Assembly: GCF_900102365.1 (NCBI RefSeq)
Contig: NZ_FOIN01000011.1
Coordinates: 1-64,000, forward strand
Direction: 5' to 3'
Origin: Thomasclavelia cocleata
Lineage (GTDB): Bacteria > Bacillota_I > Bacilli_A > Erysipelotrichales > Coprobacillaceae
Length of the DNA stretch: 64,000 nt
Shown here piece by piece: positions 54,849-63,727 of the stretch. A model generated the notes under the pieces. It searched no databases and was not told where the DNA came from. It saw only the letters and a list, made by a program, of their open reading frames with translations. Positions within the stretch are counted from its first letter, which is position 1, and each line of letters opens with the position of its first letter. The position numbers and the translations under genes are program-made.

Positions 54849-55079
54849 TTTAGTTTTAAATATAGAAGTAGGATGGGAAGTAATGATTATTTAATTAAGA
54901 AGTATGGTGAAATAATAGATTTGGGTATTATAATTTGATTTTTGATGTTATTAATATTTGAAAAAATATTAATCTATTGAAAAAATATTAGACATTTGTT
55001 TAGTTTTTTTACTTTTATATTCTATATTATGAAAATATTTTACTAAAAAATAATAACAGTTAATTTTTGTCGTTATTAA
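54849..55079. other. AT-rich spacer before the type I-B operon
   Basis: No gene seen. There is an imperfect inverted repeat AATAAC / GTTATT (about 55053-55077) just before the cre-like site. Confidence 0.5.
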
Positions 55080-55119
55080 TGTAAGCGCTTTTGCTTATGG
55101 GTTAAATATATATTATAAT
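55080..55119 (+). promoter_or_regulatory. type I-B cas promoter with cre-like CcpA site
   Basis: Promoter TTGCTT (55091-55096), 17-bp spacer, TATAAT (55114-55119). TGTAAGCGCTTTTG at 55080-55093 matches the Bacillus catabolite-responsive element TGWAANCGNTNWCA at 12 of 14 positions with the AAGCGCTT core intact, and overlaps the -35. A CcpA protein there would repress transcription; this is a prediction. Confidence 0.55.
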
Positions 55120-55150
55120 AGAAATATGTAAAAAATTGGAGAATAGAGAT

Positions 55151-55843
55151 ATGGAAATATATGAAATAAAGATAAAATTATACTTATTGAAAAATATAAA
55201 GATTGAAGAGACACAGACTTATTTAGCATATTTTATTGATAGTGTGATGGTTAAAGATAATATGTTTTTAGGGGTACATGAAACTAATCAATATAAATTT
55301 TATACTTTTGATAGCTTGTATCCTTTGGCTAAAAGTGGGGTTTATCAAAAAGATAATTCATATGTGTTTAGAATAAGGACATTAGATTATCAATTAGCTC
55401 AATATTTATATGATACCCTAGCTAAAAACCGTACTAAAGAATTTCAGGGCTTAACAGCTGAGGTTAAAATAATTAAACAAAAATTAATAAAAAAGCTGTA
55501 TACACTTACCCCAGTGATTTTAAAAACAGAACAGGGATATTGGAAAAATAGTATTAAAACAGAGGATTTTGAAGAACGATTAAAAACTAATTTGATTAAA
55601 AAATATAAAGATATTACTGATAAGGATATTAATGAAGATTTTCAGTTTTATTATCAAATTAATTTTAAAAACAAAGTTCCAGTATCAAGAAAATATAAAG
55701 AAATTAAATTATTGGGTGATATGATTGAACTAGAGATTGCGGAAAATGATGATGCTCAAAAATTAGCTTTTTTAGCAATCGGCTCAGGTTTGTTAGAAAT
55801 GAATGCTCGGGGATTCGGTTTTGTTAATTACATATATTATTAA
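55151..55843 (+). CDS. cas6: CRISPR-associated endoribonuclease Cas6 (type I-B)
   Basis: Processes pre-crRNA within repeats. 230 residues, two RAMP (ferredoxin-like) folds; the glycine-rich loop near the C-terminus is LAIGSGLLEMNARGFGFVNY. ATG 55151 is 9 bases after GGAG; a TTG at 55136 is unlikely. First gene of the I-B operon; expected to cut the repeats at 63728 onward. Confidence 0.9.
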   Translation: MEIYEIKIKLYLLKNIKIEETQTYLAYFIDSVMVKDNMFLGVHETNQYKFYTFDSLYPLAKSGVYQKDNSYVFRIRTLDYQLAQYLYDTLAKNRTKEFQGLTAEVKIIKQKLIKKLYTLTPVILKTEQGYWKNSIKTEDFEERLKTNLIKKYKDITDKDINEDFQFYYQINFKNKVPVSRKYKEIKLLGDMIELEIAENDDAQKLAFLAIGSGLLEMNARGFGFVNYIYY

Positions 55844-55857
55844 AAGGAGGGTATATA

Positions 55858-57573
55858 ATGCTTGATGATTGTTTGAGAATTTTTAAGCAGGAGCTTAAAG
55901 ATAATAGAAATTTAGTTTTAGATACAATAATCTTGGCTGATGGGGATTATGTTTTAGTACATGGCGATGGTACTTATGATGTTGAAAAAATTAAATATTC
56001 AAAAAGAGATCATTGTTTAATCGAAAAGCCAGAAGATGAAATATATGATAAATTGTGTTTTTATGATTATCAAAGTCAGTTAGTGAGTATGAATAAACCT
56101 CAGGATCCAGGGAAAACGATTCATTCAAATAACTATTTATCATTGTTTGTAAAAAAGGAAAGTTTTAATAATGGTAAGATGAATGATAAAGCAATTGAAA
56201 GATACTTCAAAGCTTTAGAGAACCCTCAAGATAAATATAAAGGTAAAGATTTACAGATGTATAATTTTGTAAATGATAATATTAGTGAGATCGATCAAGA
56301 AAAATTGTTACATAATAAGCAATGGTTAAAGGAGCATATATATAATTTAGAGGGCGTTGATTATAATGAAAAGGATTATTTAAAAATCTTTTTTGAGGTA
56401 GATGATCAGTTATATATTGATGAAGGAAATCGTTATCTTTTAACTAAGATATTTAATTGTAATGATTATAATGTTTATGATGATGGTACAGTTTATGGGT
56501 TACCCAATTATAATTTGCAGTTAAATGCAAAGAAGCCTTTTTTAGAAAATAAAACCAGAATGCATAAAATTCCATATATGGTTTCTTTAGAAGATGCCTT
56601 ATTACAAAAACAGTTTTTTGATTATTTGTTAAATCGAGTAAGTACTGGTAAGAGCAATGTATACATAAATGAAGATAATGATAAAAGAATTTATTGTTTA
56701 GATAATATTGAAAATATAGATAAGGGATTTAATGGATTTTATCTTAAAACTAAAAAAGGTAAAGAATTAGAAATACATTATATGGATGTTGTTACTGATT
56801 ATAAACAATATCTAAATCCTTTATTTGATTTTGAAAATATTATTGGGGCTTTAGATGATGAATGTTATCGAGAATATAAATATCGTAATGAAGTTGAAAA
56901 ATTAATTAATAATATTTTGTTTTCTAAGTATTTAATTAATAATTATTTTACGGCTCCAGATGATATAAAAAGTATTAAAGCAGATAGTGTTTATAAAAAG
57001 AATCTATTAACTTGTAGAAATGCAATATTTGCTTGGACACGTGCTGGAAGACTTGATGATATTGGATACGTTTTACCAAAAGCAGCATTAGAGGTTGTAA
57101 TTAATTCGATTAGAAAGGAATATATAAAATCAGCTCAAAAGCAGTTAAATCTTTATTTTGCTTTAAATAAATATTTTAATAAACAGGAGAATGGTATGGA
57201 AGGTATAAGAGAAAGCTTGCGAACTAAAATAAATAGTGAGCATCAAAATGTAATTGAAAATGATTTACAGTATAGTTTTGCAGTTGGACAAATAATTTAT
57301 TTTTTACAAACAAAAAGTAAAGCTAAAAAGAGAACACAAGACTTTATTAATCAATTTATTATTATAAGAAATGATGCAATATTAAAGAATAAATTAAGAC
57401 AATTTTATCGGAGATATAATTATGAAATGACTATAGAGGATAAGCGCTTTAAAAATTTATATGGTATGGTTGAGCTATATCTAAATGTTGGAAAAATTGA
57501 TCAAGGTATGTTATTAGCTGGATATTTAGGAGAAAATTTAATTTATGAAAAAGGAGAAAAAGAAAATGGATAA
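55858..57573 (+). CDS. cas8b: Cascade large subunit Cas8b (Csh1-type)
   Basis: 571 residues between cas6 and cas7, the place of the large subunit in type I-B. Sequence is divergent; recognition depends on position, length and motifs such as YIDEGNRYLLTKIFNCNDY and YVLPKAALEVVINSIRKEY typical of this family. It recognises the PAM and recruits Cas3. The last 125 residues are probably also made separately as Cas11b (see 57196). Ribosome site AAAGGAGGG. Confidence 0.85.
   Translation: MLDDCLRIFKQELKDNRNLVLDTIILADGDYVLVHGDGTYDVEKIKYSKRDHCLIEKPEDEIYDKLCFYDYQSQLVSMNKPQDPGKTIHSNNYLSLFVKKESFNNGKMNDKAIERYFKALENPQDKYKGKDLQMYNFVNDNISEIDQEKLLHNKQWLKEHIYNLEGVDYNEKDYLKIFFEVDDQLYIDEGNRYLLTKIFNCNDYNVYDDGTVYGLPNYNLQLNAKKPFLENKTRMHKIPYMVSLEDALLQKQFFDYLLNRVSTGKSNVYINEDNDKRIYCLDNIENIDKGFNGFYLKTKKGKELEIHYMDVVTDYKQYLNPLFDFENIIGALDDECYREYKYRNEVEKLINNILFSKYLINNYFTAPDDIKSIKADSVYKKNLLTCRNAIFAWTRAGRLDDIGYVLPKAALEVVINSIRKEYIKSAQKQLNLYFALNKYFNKQENGMEGIRESLRTKINSEHQNVIENDLQYSFAVGQIIYFLQTKSKAKKRTQDFINQFIIIRNDAILKNKLRQFYRRYNYEMTIEDKRFKNLYGMVELYLNVGKIDQGMLLAGYLGENLIYEKGEKENG
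57196..57573 (+). CDS. cas11b: Cas11b small subunit, internal in-frame translation within cas8b
   Basis: ATG 57196 is in the cas8b frame with a separate ribosome site AGGAG (57185-57189) six bases upstream. It would yield 125 residues, MEGIRESLRTKINSE onward, helical as Cas11 is. Family knowledge: in type I-B systems the small subunit is translated independently from an internal start of cas8b. Here the sequence provides exactly the required start, so I infer the same; protein not demonstrated. Confidence 0.7.
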   Translation: MEGIRESLRTKINSEHQNVIENDLQYSFAVGQIIYFLQTKSKAKKRTQDFINQFIIIRNDAILKNKLRQFYRRYNYEMTIEDKRFKNLYGMVELYLNVGKIDQGMLLAGYLGENLIYEKGEKENG

Positions 57574-58501
57574 GAGAGTATATGGAGTAATTGGAATATC
57601 ATCAATCATGGCAAACTGGAACGCTGATTTTTCTGGTTATCCAAAAAGTTTATCTGATGGGACGATTTTTGGTAGTGATAAGGCTTTAAAATATCCAATG
57701 AAAAAGATGTGGGATAATGAAGGTCAAAAAGTTTTATATATGAAATCAATGAAATTTTCACCACAGAAAGATGGCATTGTAACATTAGTACCTAATTCAT
57801 TAAAAGAAAGATATGAAAAATTATTTGATGTTGATGATTTAGGAAAATGTAAAGATGCTAAAGAAGTATTGTCTAATTTAATGAGTGCGGTTGATGTTAA
57901 AAACTTTGGAGCTACATTCGCAGAAGCTAAAAATAATATCTCAATTACTGGTGCTGTCCAGTTTGGGCAGGGAATTAATAAATATAGTGAAAGTGTAGCT
58001 GAAGAACAACAAATATTATCACCATTTAGAGATAGTTCAAAAGATAAAGAAAAAGATGAAGAGGCTAAAAATTCAACTTTAGGTACTAAGATCGTTAGTA
58101 ATGAAGCTCATTATTTCTATCCTTTTTCAATTAATCCTAGTGCTTATAAAGAACTTGTGACTTTAGGGGTTACAGATGGCTACACTAAAGAAGATTATTT
58201 AAATTTTAAAAGAACTGCTTTAGTTGCAGCAACTTCTTTCTCATCAAATGCTAAAGAAGGATGCCAAAATGAATTTGCTTTATTTGTGGAAACTAAATCG
58301 GATACATATTTGCCAAATTTAAGTGAGTATATTAGTTTTGAAAAAACAGATGTTAATAAGATTATAATTGAATGCAATATGTTAAATGAATTAGAAGATG
58401 TTTTAAATATTGAAATTTATTATAATCCTGAAACAACAGTTTTAGAATCAAATTTACCAAAAGCTAAAATTTATAACCTGATTACTAAAAAAGAGGTGTA
58501 A
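57566..58501 (+). CDS. cas7: Cascade backbone subunit Cas7 (Csh2-type)
   Basis: 311 residues. RAMP protein that lines the crRNA in about six copies. VYGVIGISSIMANWNADFSGYP at the N-terminus, VKNFGATFAEAKNNISITGAVQF and the TLGTKIVSNEAHYFYPFSINP segment are typical of Cas7b/Csh2. ATG 57566 follows AAGGAG by 9 bases and overlaps the cas8b end by 8 bases. Confidence 0.92.
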   Translation: MDKRVYGVIGISSIMANWNADFSGYPKSLSDGTIFGSDKALKYPMKKMWDNEGQKVLYMKSMKFSPQKDGIVTLVPNSLKERYEKLFDVDDLGKCKDAKEVLSNLMSAVDVKNFGATFAEAKNNISITGAVQFGQGINKYSESVAEEQQILSPFRDSSKDKEKDEEAKNSTLGTKIVSNEAHYFYPFSINPSAYKELVTLGVTDGYTKEDYLNFKRTALVAATSFSSNAKEGCQNEFALFVETKSDTYLPNLSEYISFEKTDVNKIIIECNMLNELEDVLNIEIYYNPETTVLESNLPKAKIYNLITKKEV

Positions 58502-58504
58502 TAT

Positions 58505-59206
58505 ATGCAGGCACTTAAATTTACTTTAAGTGGTAAAACAGCTTTTTTTAAGCGTCCAGAGGTCAATACATATTATTATTATACTTTTGGTAATATTCAT
58601 AAAGTTGCATTATTAGGAATGTTTGGAGCAATTTTAGGTTATCATGGTTATAATAATACGATTGAATTACCAGAGTTTTATCAAAAATTAAAAGATATCA
58701 AAGTATCTATTTTACCTCAAAATAAAAAGGGTTATTTTTCAAAGAAAATTCAATATTATAACAATTCAGTTGGTTATGCATCCAAAGAACAGGGTGGTAA
58801 TTTAATCATAAAAGAACAATGGCTAGAAGATCCTTGCTGGAATATTATTGTTTTATTGGATAATGAAGAAGCAAACAAACTTGCTCAAGCTTTAATTAAT
58901 CAAAAGTGCGTTTATATACCCTATTTAGGTAAAAATGATCATCCTGCTAATATTACTGATCCTATAATTATTGATTTGGAGAAACGTAATATTGATGAAG
59001 AGTCTTTGGCCTGTTTATTTCCTAAGGGAGCTTTTGAAGAAGCTGAGGATATTGATATTGATTTTTATAAATATCAAGAAAGTTTACCAGTTGGATTAAA
59101 TGAAAAAACGGGATTGTATGAGTATATGACATTTATTCATACTAATCTTTATATGGATGAAGGCAGTGTATACAGTTTTGATGAAAAAAACATTGTATTT
59201 TATTAA
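58505..59206 (+). CDS. cas5: Cascade subunit Cas5 (type I-B)
   Basis: 233 residues. Caps the 5' handle of the crRNA. The start LKFTLSGKTAFFKRPEVNTYYYYTFGNIHKVALLGMFGAILGY is the Cas5 RAMP fold with the family's phenylalanine/glycine pattern (about 3-45). Two bases after the cas7 stop; followed by a hairpin at the stop codon. Confidence 0.92.
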   Translation: MQALKFTLSGKTAFFKRPEVNTYYYYTFGNIHKVALLGMFGAILGYHGYNNTIELPEFYQKLKDIKVSILPQNKKGYFSKKIQYYNNSVGYASKEQGGNLIIKEQWLEDPCWNIIVLLDNEEANKLAQALINQKCVYIPYLGKNDHPANITDPIIIDLEKRNIDEESLACLFPKGAFEEAEDIDIDFYKYQESLPVGLNEKTGLYEYMTFIHTNLYMDEGSVYSFDEKNIVFY

Positions 59207-59229
59207 CCCGCTATTAAGCGGGTTTTATT
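59205..59229 (+). terminator. attenuator-like hairpin between cas5 and cas3
   Basis: 8-bp GC-rich stem AACCCGCT (59205-59212) with AGCGGGTT (59217-59224), loop ATTA, followed by TTTATTG. It includes the last bases of the cas5 stop. The short T-run suggests partial termination, which would lower cas3 relative to Cascade. Confidence 0.6.
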
Positions 59230-59243
59230 GAAGGGAGAACATT

Positions 59244-61751
59244 ATGGATATAGATAGATATCTAGTTTCACTAGAAAAAATAATAATTAATATAGATCAG
59301 TGCTATGGACATAGAGATGATGATTATCAAGAAACAATTAATGAACATATCCAATTATGCACAAAATATTTAAAAGAAATATTTAAATTAAAGAAATTGG
59401 ATTCAATTTTAAAATCTTTTAATATTTCTTTAGGAGAAGGGTTATTAGATGAAGGAAAAGAAATGTTTAATGAGTTATTTTTTAACACAATTACCTTTCA
59501 TGATACAGGAAAAATAAATCCTTTCTTCCAAAGTGAAAAAATGGCTAATCTAGTAATTAATTATTTAAATCCACCTAAAAATTTAGAATCTGATCATTCA
59601 AAATTATCAGCATATATTTATTTAGGTTATTATTTAAATAAACTAGATAGATTTAAGAAAAGTGATTATAAAATATTAAAAACAATTGTCTATATAAATG
59701 CCTTTGTAATTTCTAGGCATCATAGTAAGATTAATGATTTTAAAACATGCTTTATAGATAAATTTGATAGTGACGATGAATTAGAAAAAAGGATTATTGA
59801 TTGGGTTAATGATGATGAATTTACAAAATTGTTTAAAGATGGTTTTAGTTTTATACCTTTAAAACAAAAAGGACGTAATAATTTATTTGAAAAGTTGAGA
59901 AAACAAAATATTGACAAACAAATAGATATATATGCTTATGTTAGATTTTTGTATTCACTTCTAGTTTCTTGTGATTATTATGCAACAAGTGAATTTTATG
60001 GTGATAATAGAAACAATGTAATGCTTAGAGAGGCTGATTTTAGTGAAATCATTGAACTATATGATAATAGTGAATTAGTTACTAAGATTAGAAAAAATGA
60101 TATTGGAAAAGAAAAAATTAATGGATTAAGAACAAAGATATTTTTAGAAGCAGAAAGAAATTTAATAGAAAATATTGATAAGAATATTTTCTATTTAGAG
60201 GCCCCAACAGGTAGTGGTAAAAGTAATACAGCATTAAATTTAAGTTTATGTCTAGTTGAAAATAATGATAATTTGAATAAGATAGTATATGTATATCCTT
60301 TTAATACATTAGTAGAACAAAATCTAGCATCACTAAATAAAATTTTTGGTAATAGTAAGGCTATGAATAATATTGTTGTCGTTAATTCTACAATTCCATT
60401 AAAAAAGGGTGAAGATGAAAACTTTTCAGATGAATATCAAAAAGCATTATTAGACCGTCAATTTCTAACATATCCAATTATTCTAACGACCCACGTAGGT
60501 CTGTTTGATACTTTTTTTGGGAATAATCGAGAATCAGCGTTTGGTCTATGCCAATATGCTAATTCAGTAATAGTTTTAGATGAAATCCAAAATTATCGAA
60601 TTGAAATATGGAATGAGATAATCATTTTCTTAAAAGAATTTGCTAAAATTCTTAATCTAAAAATAATTATCATGTCAGCAACATTACCAGATTTAGAATT
60701 ACTTACAGATGATCGTAGTAATTCAGTATCATTAATAACAAATCCTCAAGAATATTTTTTAAATCCAATTTTTAAAGATCGGGTAAAAACAGACTATAGT
60801 TTAATGCATGTTGAAAATACTGAAAAAGCTTTACTAGATCATGTTTTAGAGATGAATAAGTTAAAGAAAAAAATAATGATTAAATTCATTGTTAGAAAAA
60901 GTGCAGAAAAGTTCTATCGTCAATTAAAAGAGATAGAATTAGATTGCGAAGTTTTATTTATTAGTGGTTTTGATAGTGTATTAGAAAGAGAAAAAATTAT
61001 TGGAACTGTTAAAACCTCAAAACATCTTATTTTGGTAGCAACTCAAGTAATTGAAGCAGGTGTGGATATTGATATGGATATTGGTTATAAAGATATATCT
61101 AAACTTGATAGTGAAGAACAGTTTATGGGAAGAATAAATCGCTCATGTAAAGAAGATGGAAAAGGAATAGTATATTTCTTTAATTTGAATAAAGCAACCA
61201 ATATTTATAAGGAAGATGATCGTGTTGTACAGAAAAATCTAACATTGTTTAATGATGATATGAAAGAAGTATTGTTAGAAAAGAACTTTAATCATTATTA
61301 CCAAAAACTTCTTATGACTCTAGCAAATAGAGCTAAAAAGCCTGAAGAAAAGAATGTTACCAATTTTTTTAGAGATTATGTTGCTTGTTTAGATTACAAT
61401 GCAGTGAGTAAACGAATGGAATTAATTTTGGATACTAGAGATAGAGTAACGATATTTTTAGGAAGAACTGTAACTGATATTAATGGTAATGAATTTGATG
61501 GTAAAGATATTTGGAATCGATATGTAGGTTTATTGAAAAACAATGAAATGGATTATGCCCAAAAAATATGTGAGTTATCAGTGGTTAAAAGTAAGATGAA
61601 TTATTTTATGTATCAAGTTATAAAAAAAAATCAATTTGATTTCAAAGAACAGGTTGGAGATATTTATTATATTGAAAATGGTGATGATTATATTTTAGAT
61701 GGTAAATTGAATACAATCCTTTTTGAAACTGAGGATGAGTTATTTATATAG
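59244..61751 (+). CDS. cas3: CRISPR-associated helicase/nuclease Cas3 (type I-B)
   Basis: 835 residues. N-terminal HD nuclease (about 1-240) with ITFHDTGKINPFF and ISRHHSKI, then SF2 helicase: Walker A APTGSGKSNTALNLS (about 318), VIVLDEIQNYRIEIW (about 440), IIMSATLPDLE (about 475), VATQVIEAGVDIDMD, and QFMGRINRSCK. Cuts and unwinds target DNA after recruitment by Cascade. Ribosome site AAGGGAG. Starts 38 bases after cas5, across a hairpin. Confidence 0.95.
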   Translation: MDIDRYLVSLEKIIINIDQCYGHRDDDYQETINEHIQLCTKYLKEIFKLKKLDSILKSFNISLGEGLLDEGKEMFNELFFNTITFHDTGKINPFFQSEKMANLVINYLNPPKNLESDHSKLSAYIYLGYYLNKLDRFKKSDYKILKTIVYINAFVISRHHSKINDFKTCFIDKFDSDDELEKRIIDWVNDDEFTKLFKDGFSFIPLKQKGRNNLFEKLRKQNIDKQIDIYAYVRFLYSLLVSCDYYATSEFYGDNRNNVMLREADFSEIIELYDNSELVTKIRKNDIGKEKINGLRTKIFLEAERNLIENIDKNIFYLEAPTGSGKSNTALNLSLCLVENNDNLNKIVYVYPFNTLVEQNLASLNKIFGNSKAMNNIVVVNSTIPLKKGEDENFSDEYQKALLDRQFLTYPIILTTHVGLFDTFFGNNRESAFGLCQYANSVIVLDEIQNYRIEIWNEIIIFLKEFAKILNLKIIIMSATLPDLELLTDDRSNSVSLITNPQEYFLNPIFKDRVKTDYSLMHVENTEKALLDHVLEMNKLKKKIMIKFIVRKSAEKFYRQLKEIELDCEVLFISGFDSVLEREKIIGTVKTSKHLILVATQVIEAGVDIDMDIGYKDISKLDSEEQFMGRINRSCKEDGKGIVYFFNLNKATNIYKEDDRVVQKNLTLFNDDMKEVLLEKNFNHYYQKLLMTLANRAKKPEEKNVTNFFRDYVACLDYNAVSKRMELILDTRDRVTIFLGRTVTDINGNEFDGKDIWNRYVGLLKNNEMDYAQKICELSVVKSKMNYFMYQVIKKNQFDFKEQVGDIYYIENGDDYILDGKLNTILFETEDELFI

Positions 61752-61761
61752 AGGTAAGAAT

Positions 61762-62256
61762 ATGGAAGTAAATGGAACATTAATAAATTATTATTTTCAT
61801 TGTCAAAGACAATGTTATTTACATGGTAATCGACTTAATTTAGAGGATGAAAGTGAAAATGTGAAAATTGGTAAAGCATTGCATGAGGAAAAATATAAGG
61901 ATGATAAAAGTTCAGAGATTGCAATTGATAATATTAGATTGGATAAACTCACTACAAAATACCTTACAGAAACAAAAAAGTCTGATGCTGATTTAGTTGC
62001 AGCAAAGTGGCAGCTTTTATATTATCTCAAAGTTTTAAAGTCAAAAGGAATAATACGAAAAGGGAGAATTCAGGTAATTGAAAAGAATAAACAAAATAAA
62101 TCTTATATTGAAGTAGAATTAACAGAAGCAGAAGAAAAAGAATTAGATAAAATTGTTATTAAAATTAAAGAATTATTAGAAAATGATCAAATACCACCAA
62201 TTTTAAATGAAAGTAAATGTAAAAAGTGTGCTTATTATGCATACTGCTATATATAG
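61762..62256 (+). CDS. cas4: CRISPR-associated exonuclease Cas4 (type I-B)
   Basis: 164 residues of the RecB-like Cas4 family; trims and selects prespacers. Cysteines for an iron-sulfur cluster: NYYFHCQRQCYLHGNRL at the N-terminus and CKKCAYYAYC at the C-terminus; KWQLLYYLKVLK is the QhxxY-like motif. Start ATG 61762 after GAGGT; the longer frame overlaps cas3. Confidence 0.92.
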   Translation: MEVNGTLINYYFHCQRQCYLHGNRLNLEDESENVKIGKALHEEKYKDDKSSEIAIDNIRLDKLTTKYLTETKKSDADLVAAKWQLLYYLKVLKSKGIIRKGRIQVIEKNKQNKSYIEVELTEAEEKELDKIVIKIKELLENDQIPPILNESKCKKCAYYAYCYI

Positions 62257-62268
62257 GAGGGGAGTATT

Positions 62269-63267
62269 GTGAAAAGTACTAAATACATAACTAGTATGGG
62301 AGATTTAAAACGTAAAGATGATTCACTATGTTTTAGAAAAAATGGTAAGAATATTTATTTACCTGTAGAAAATATAAAAGAGATATATTGTTTAAATGAA
62401 ATTTCTCTTAATACTAAATTATTAGATTTTATTTCATCAAAGAATATAATCATTCATTTCTTTAATTATTATCAGGGTTATAGTGGTACCTTTTATCCAA
62501 AGGATAAATATACTAGTGGGAAATTATTAATTAAACAGGTCGAAACATTTAATAATTGTAGAATTGATATTGCAAAGGCAATAGTCAATGGAATTGCAAT
62601 TAATATTGATGAAACCTTATATCATTATTATAAACATGGTAAAAATGAAGTTAAAGAGACAATAGATTGGTTAAGAAAAGAAGTTCCAAAACGTTTGAAA
62701 GAAGCAGAGGATGTTAAAATGATTATGGCAGTTGAGGGGGAAATATGGCAACGTTTTTATAGCATGTTTAGATATATACTACCAGATGATTTTATAATGA
62801 ATAAACGGGTAAAGAGACCACCAGATAATCCTATTAATGCATTAATCTCTTTTGGTAATACTTTGCTTTATACAAAAACAATATCAGCAATATATCAAAC
62901 ACATTTAAATCAGGGTATTTCCTTTTTACATGAGCCTACAGAACAAAGATTTTCTTTATCCTTGGATTTAAGTGAGGTATTTAAACCAATCATTGTTTTT
63001 AAAACTATTTTTGAGTTAGTAAATACCAAAAGATTAACAGTTGAAAAACATTTTGATAAAAAAACAAATTATTGTCTTTTAAATGATAAAGGTAGAAGTA
63101 TATTTATTGAAAGTTTTGAAAATAGAATGGAAACTAAATTTTTACATACAAAATTAAAGAGAAAAATAACTTATAAAACAGCTATTAAATATGATGGTTA
63201 TAAATTAATTAAAACAATTTTTGAAAAGAAACCATTTATACCTTTTTCAATAAAGGATAAATATTAA
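62269..63267 (+). CDS. cas1: CRISPR-associated integrase Cas1 (type I-B)
   Basis: 332 residues. Metal-binding residues in VEGEIWQRFYSMF (Glu), the His of YQTHLNQGISFLHEP and the acidic segment SLDLSEVFKPI fit Cas1. LRKEVPKRLKEAEDVKMIMAVEG precedes the first. GTG 62269, with AGGAGGGGA upstream. Distinct from the type II-A Cas1 at 42840 in sequence and length. Confidence 0.95.
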   Translation: MKSTKYITSMGDLKRKDDSLCFRKNGKNIYLPVENIKEIYCLNEISLNTKLLDFISSKNIIIHFFNYYQGYSGTFYPKDKYTSGKLLIKQVETFNNCRIDIAKAIVNGIAINIDETLYHYYKHGKNEVKETIDWLRKEVPKRLKEAEDVKMIMAVEGEIWQRFYSMFRYILPDDFIMNKRVKRPPDNPINALISFGNTLLYTKTISAIYQTHLNQGISFLHEPTEQRFSLSLDLSEVFKPIIVFKTIFELVNTKRLTVEKHFDKKTNYCLLNDKGRSIFIESFENRMETKFLHTKLKRKITYKTAIKYDGYKLIKTIFEKKPFIPFSIKDKY

Positions 63268-63554
63268 TGAAGATAAAAAATTATAATTATGTAATTGTAT
63301 GTTACGATATTGGGGAAAAAAGAGTAAATAAAATATTTAAGATATGTAAAAAGTATCTTCCTCATTATCAATATTCTATTTTTAAAGGTCCCATTACACC
63401 TTCTAAATTGATTTTATTGAAAAAAGAATTACGAAAAGCTATAAATAAAGAAGAAGATTGTGTTAGTATTATTAAATTACAAAGTGAAGATTCGTTTGAT
63501 GAAGAGGTTTTAGGAAGTCAAAAAGAAGAAAATAAAGATAGTTTAATTATATAA
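63267..63554 (+). CDS. cas2: CRISPR-associated protein Cas2 (type I-B)
   Basis: 95 residues. NYVIVCYDIGEKRVNKIFKICKKYLPHYQYSIFKG is the Cas2 ferredoxin-like fold with the Asp in CYDIG (about 13). Overlaps the cas1 stop by 1 base. Ends the operon before the leader. Confidence 0.93.
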   Translation: MKIKNYNYVIVCYDIGEKRVNKIFKICKKYLPHYQYSIFKGPITPSKLILLKKELRKAINKEEDCVSIIKLQSEDSFDEEVLGSQKEENKDSLII

Positions 63555-63727
63555 TTTACCAGGTGAATTTATTAGTGAAACTTCTAAAACCATTGGGAGA
63601 GTAAGAAGTTAAAGGAATTTTACTAAAAAATATAAAAAATAAAATTGCCTGGTAAAAAAATATAAAAGTGTTGATATATAAAGGTTTTGAGGTATAATGG
63701 AATATGAAAAGTGGCTTATTTACTAGG
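63555..63727 (+). promoter_or_regulatory. type I-B CRISPR leader
   Basis: AT-rich leader of 173 bases. Promoter candidate TTGATA (63671-63676), 16-bp spacer, TATAAT (63693-63698), pointing into the array. A 9-bp inverted repeat TTTACCAGG / CCTGGTAAA (63555-63563 and 63648-63656) spans its first part. Confidence 0.7.
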
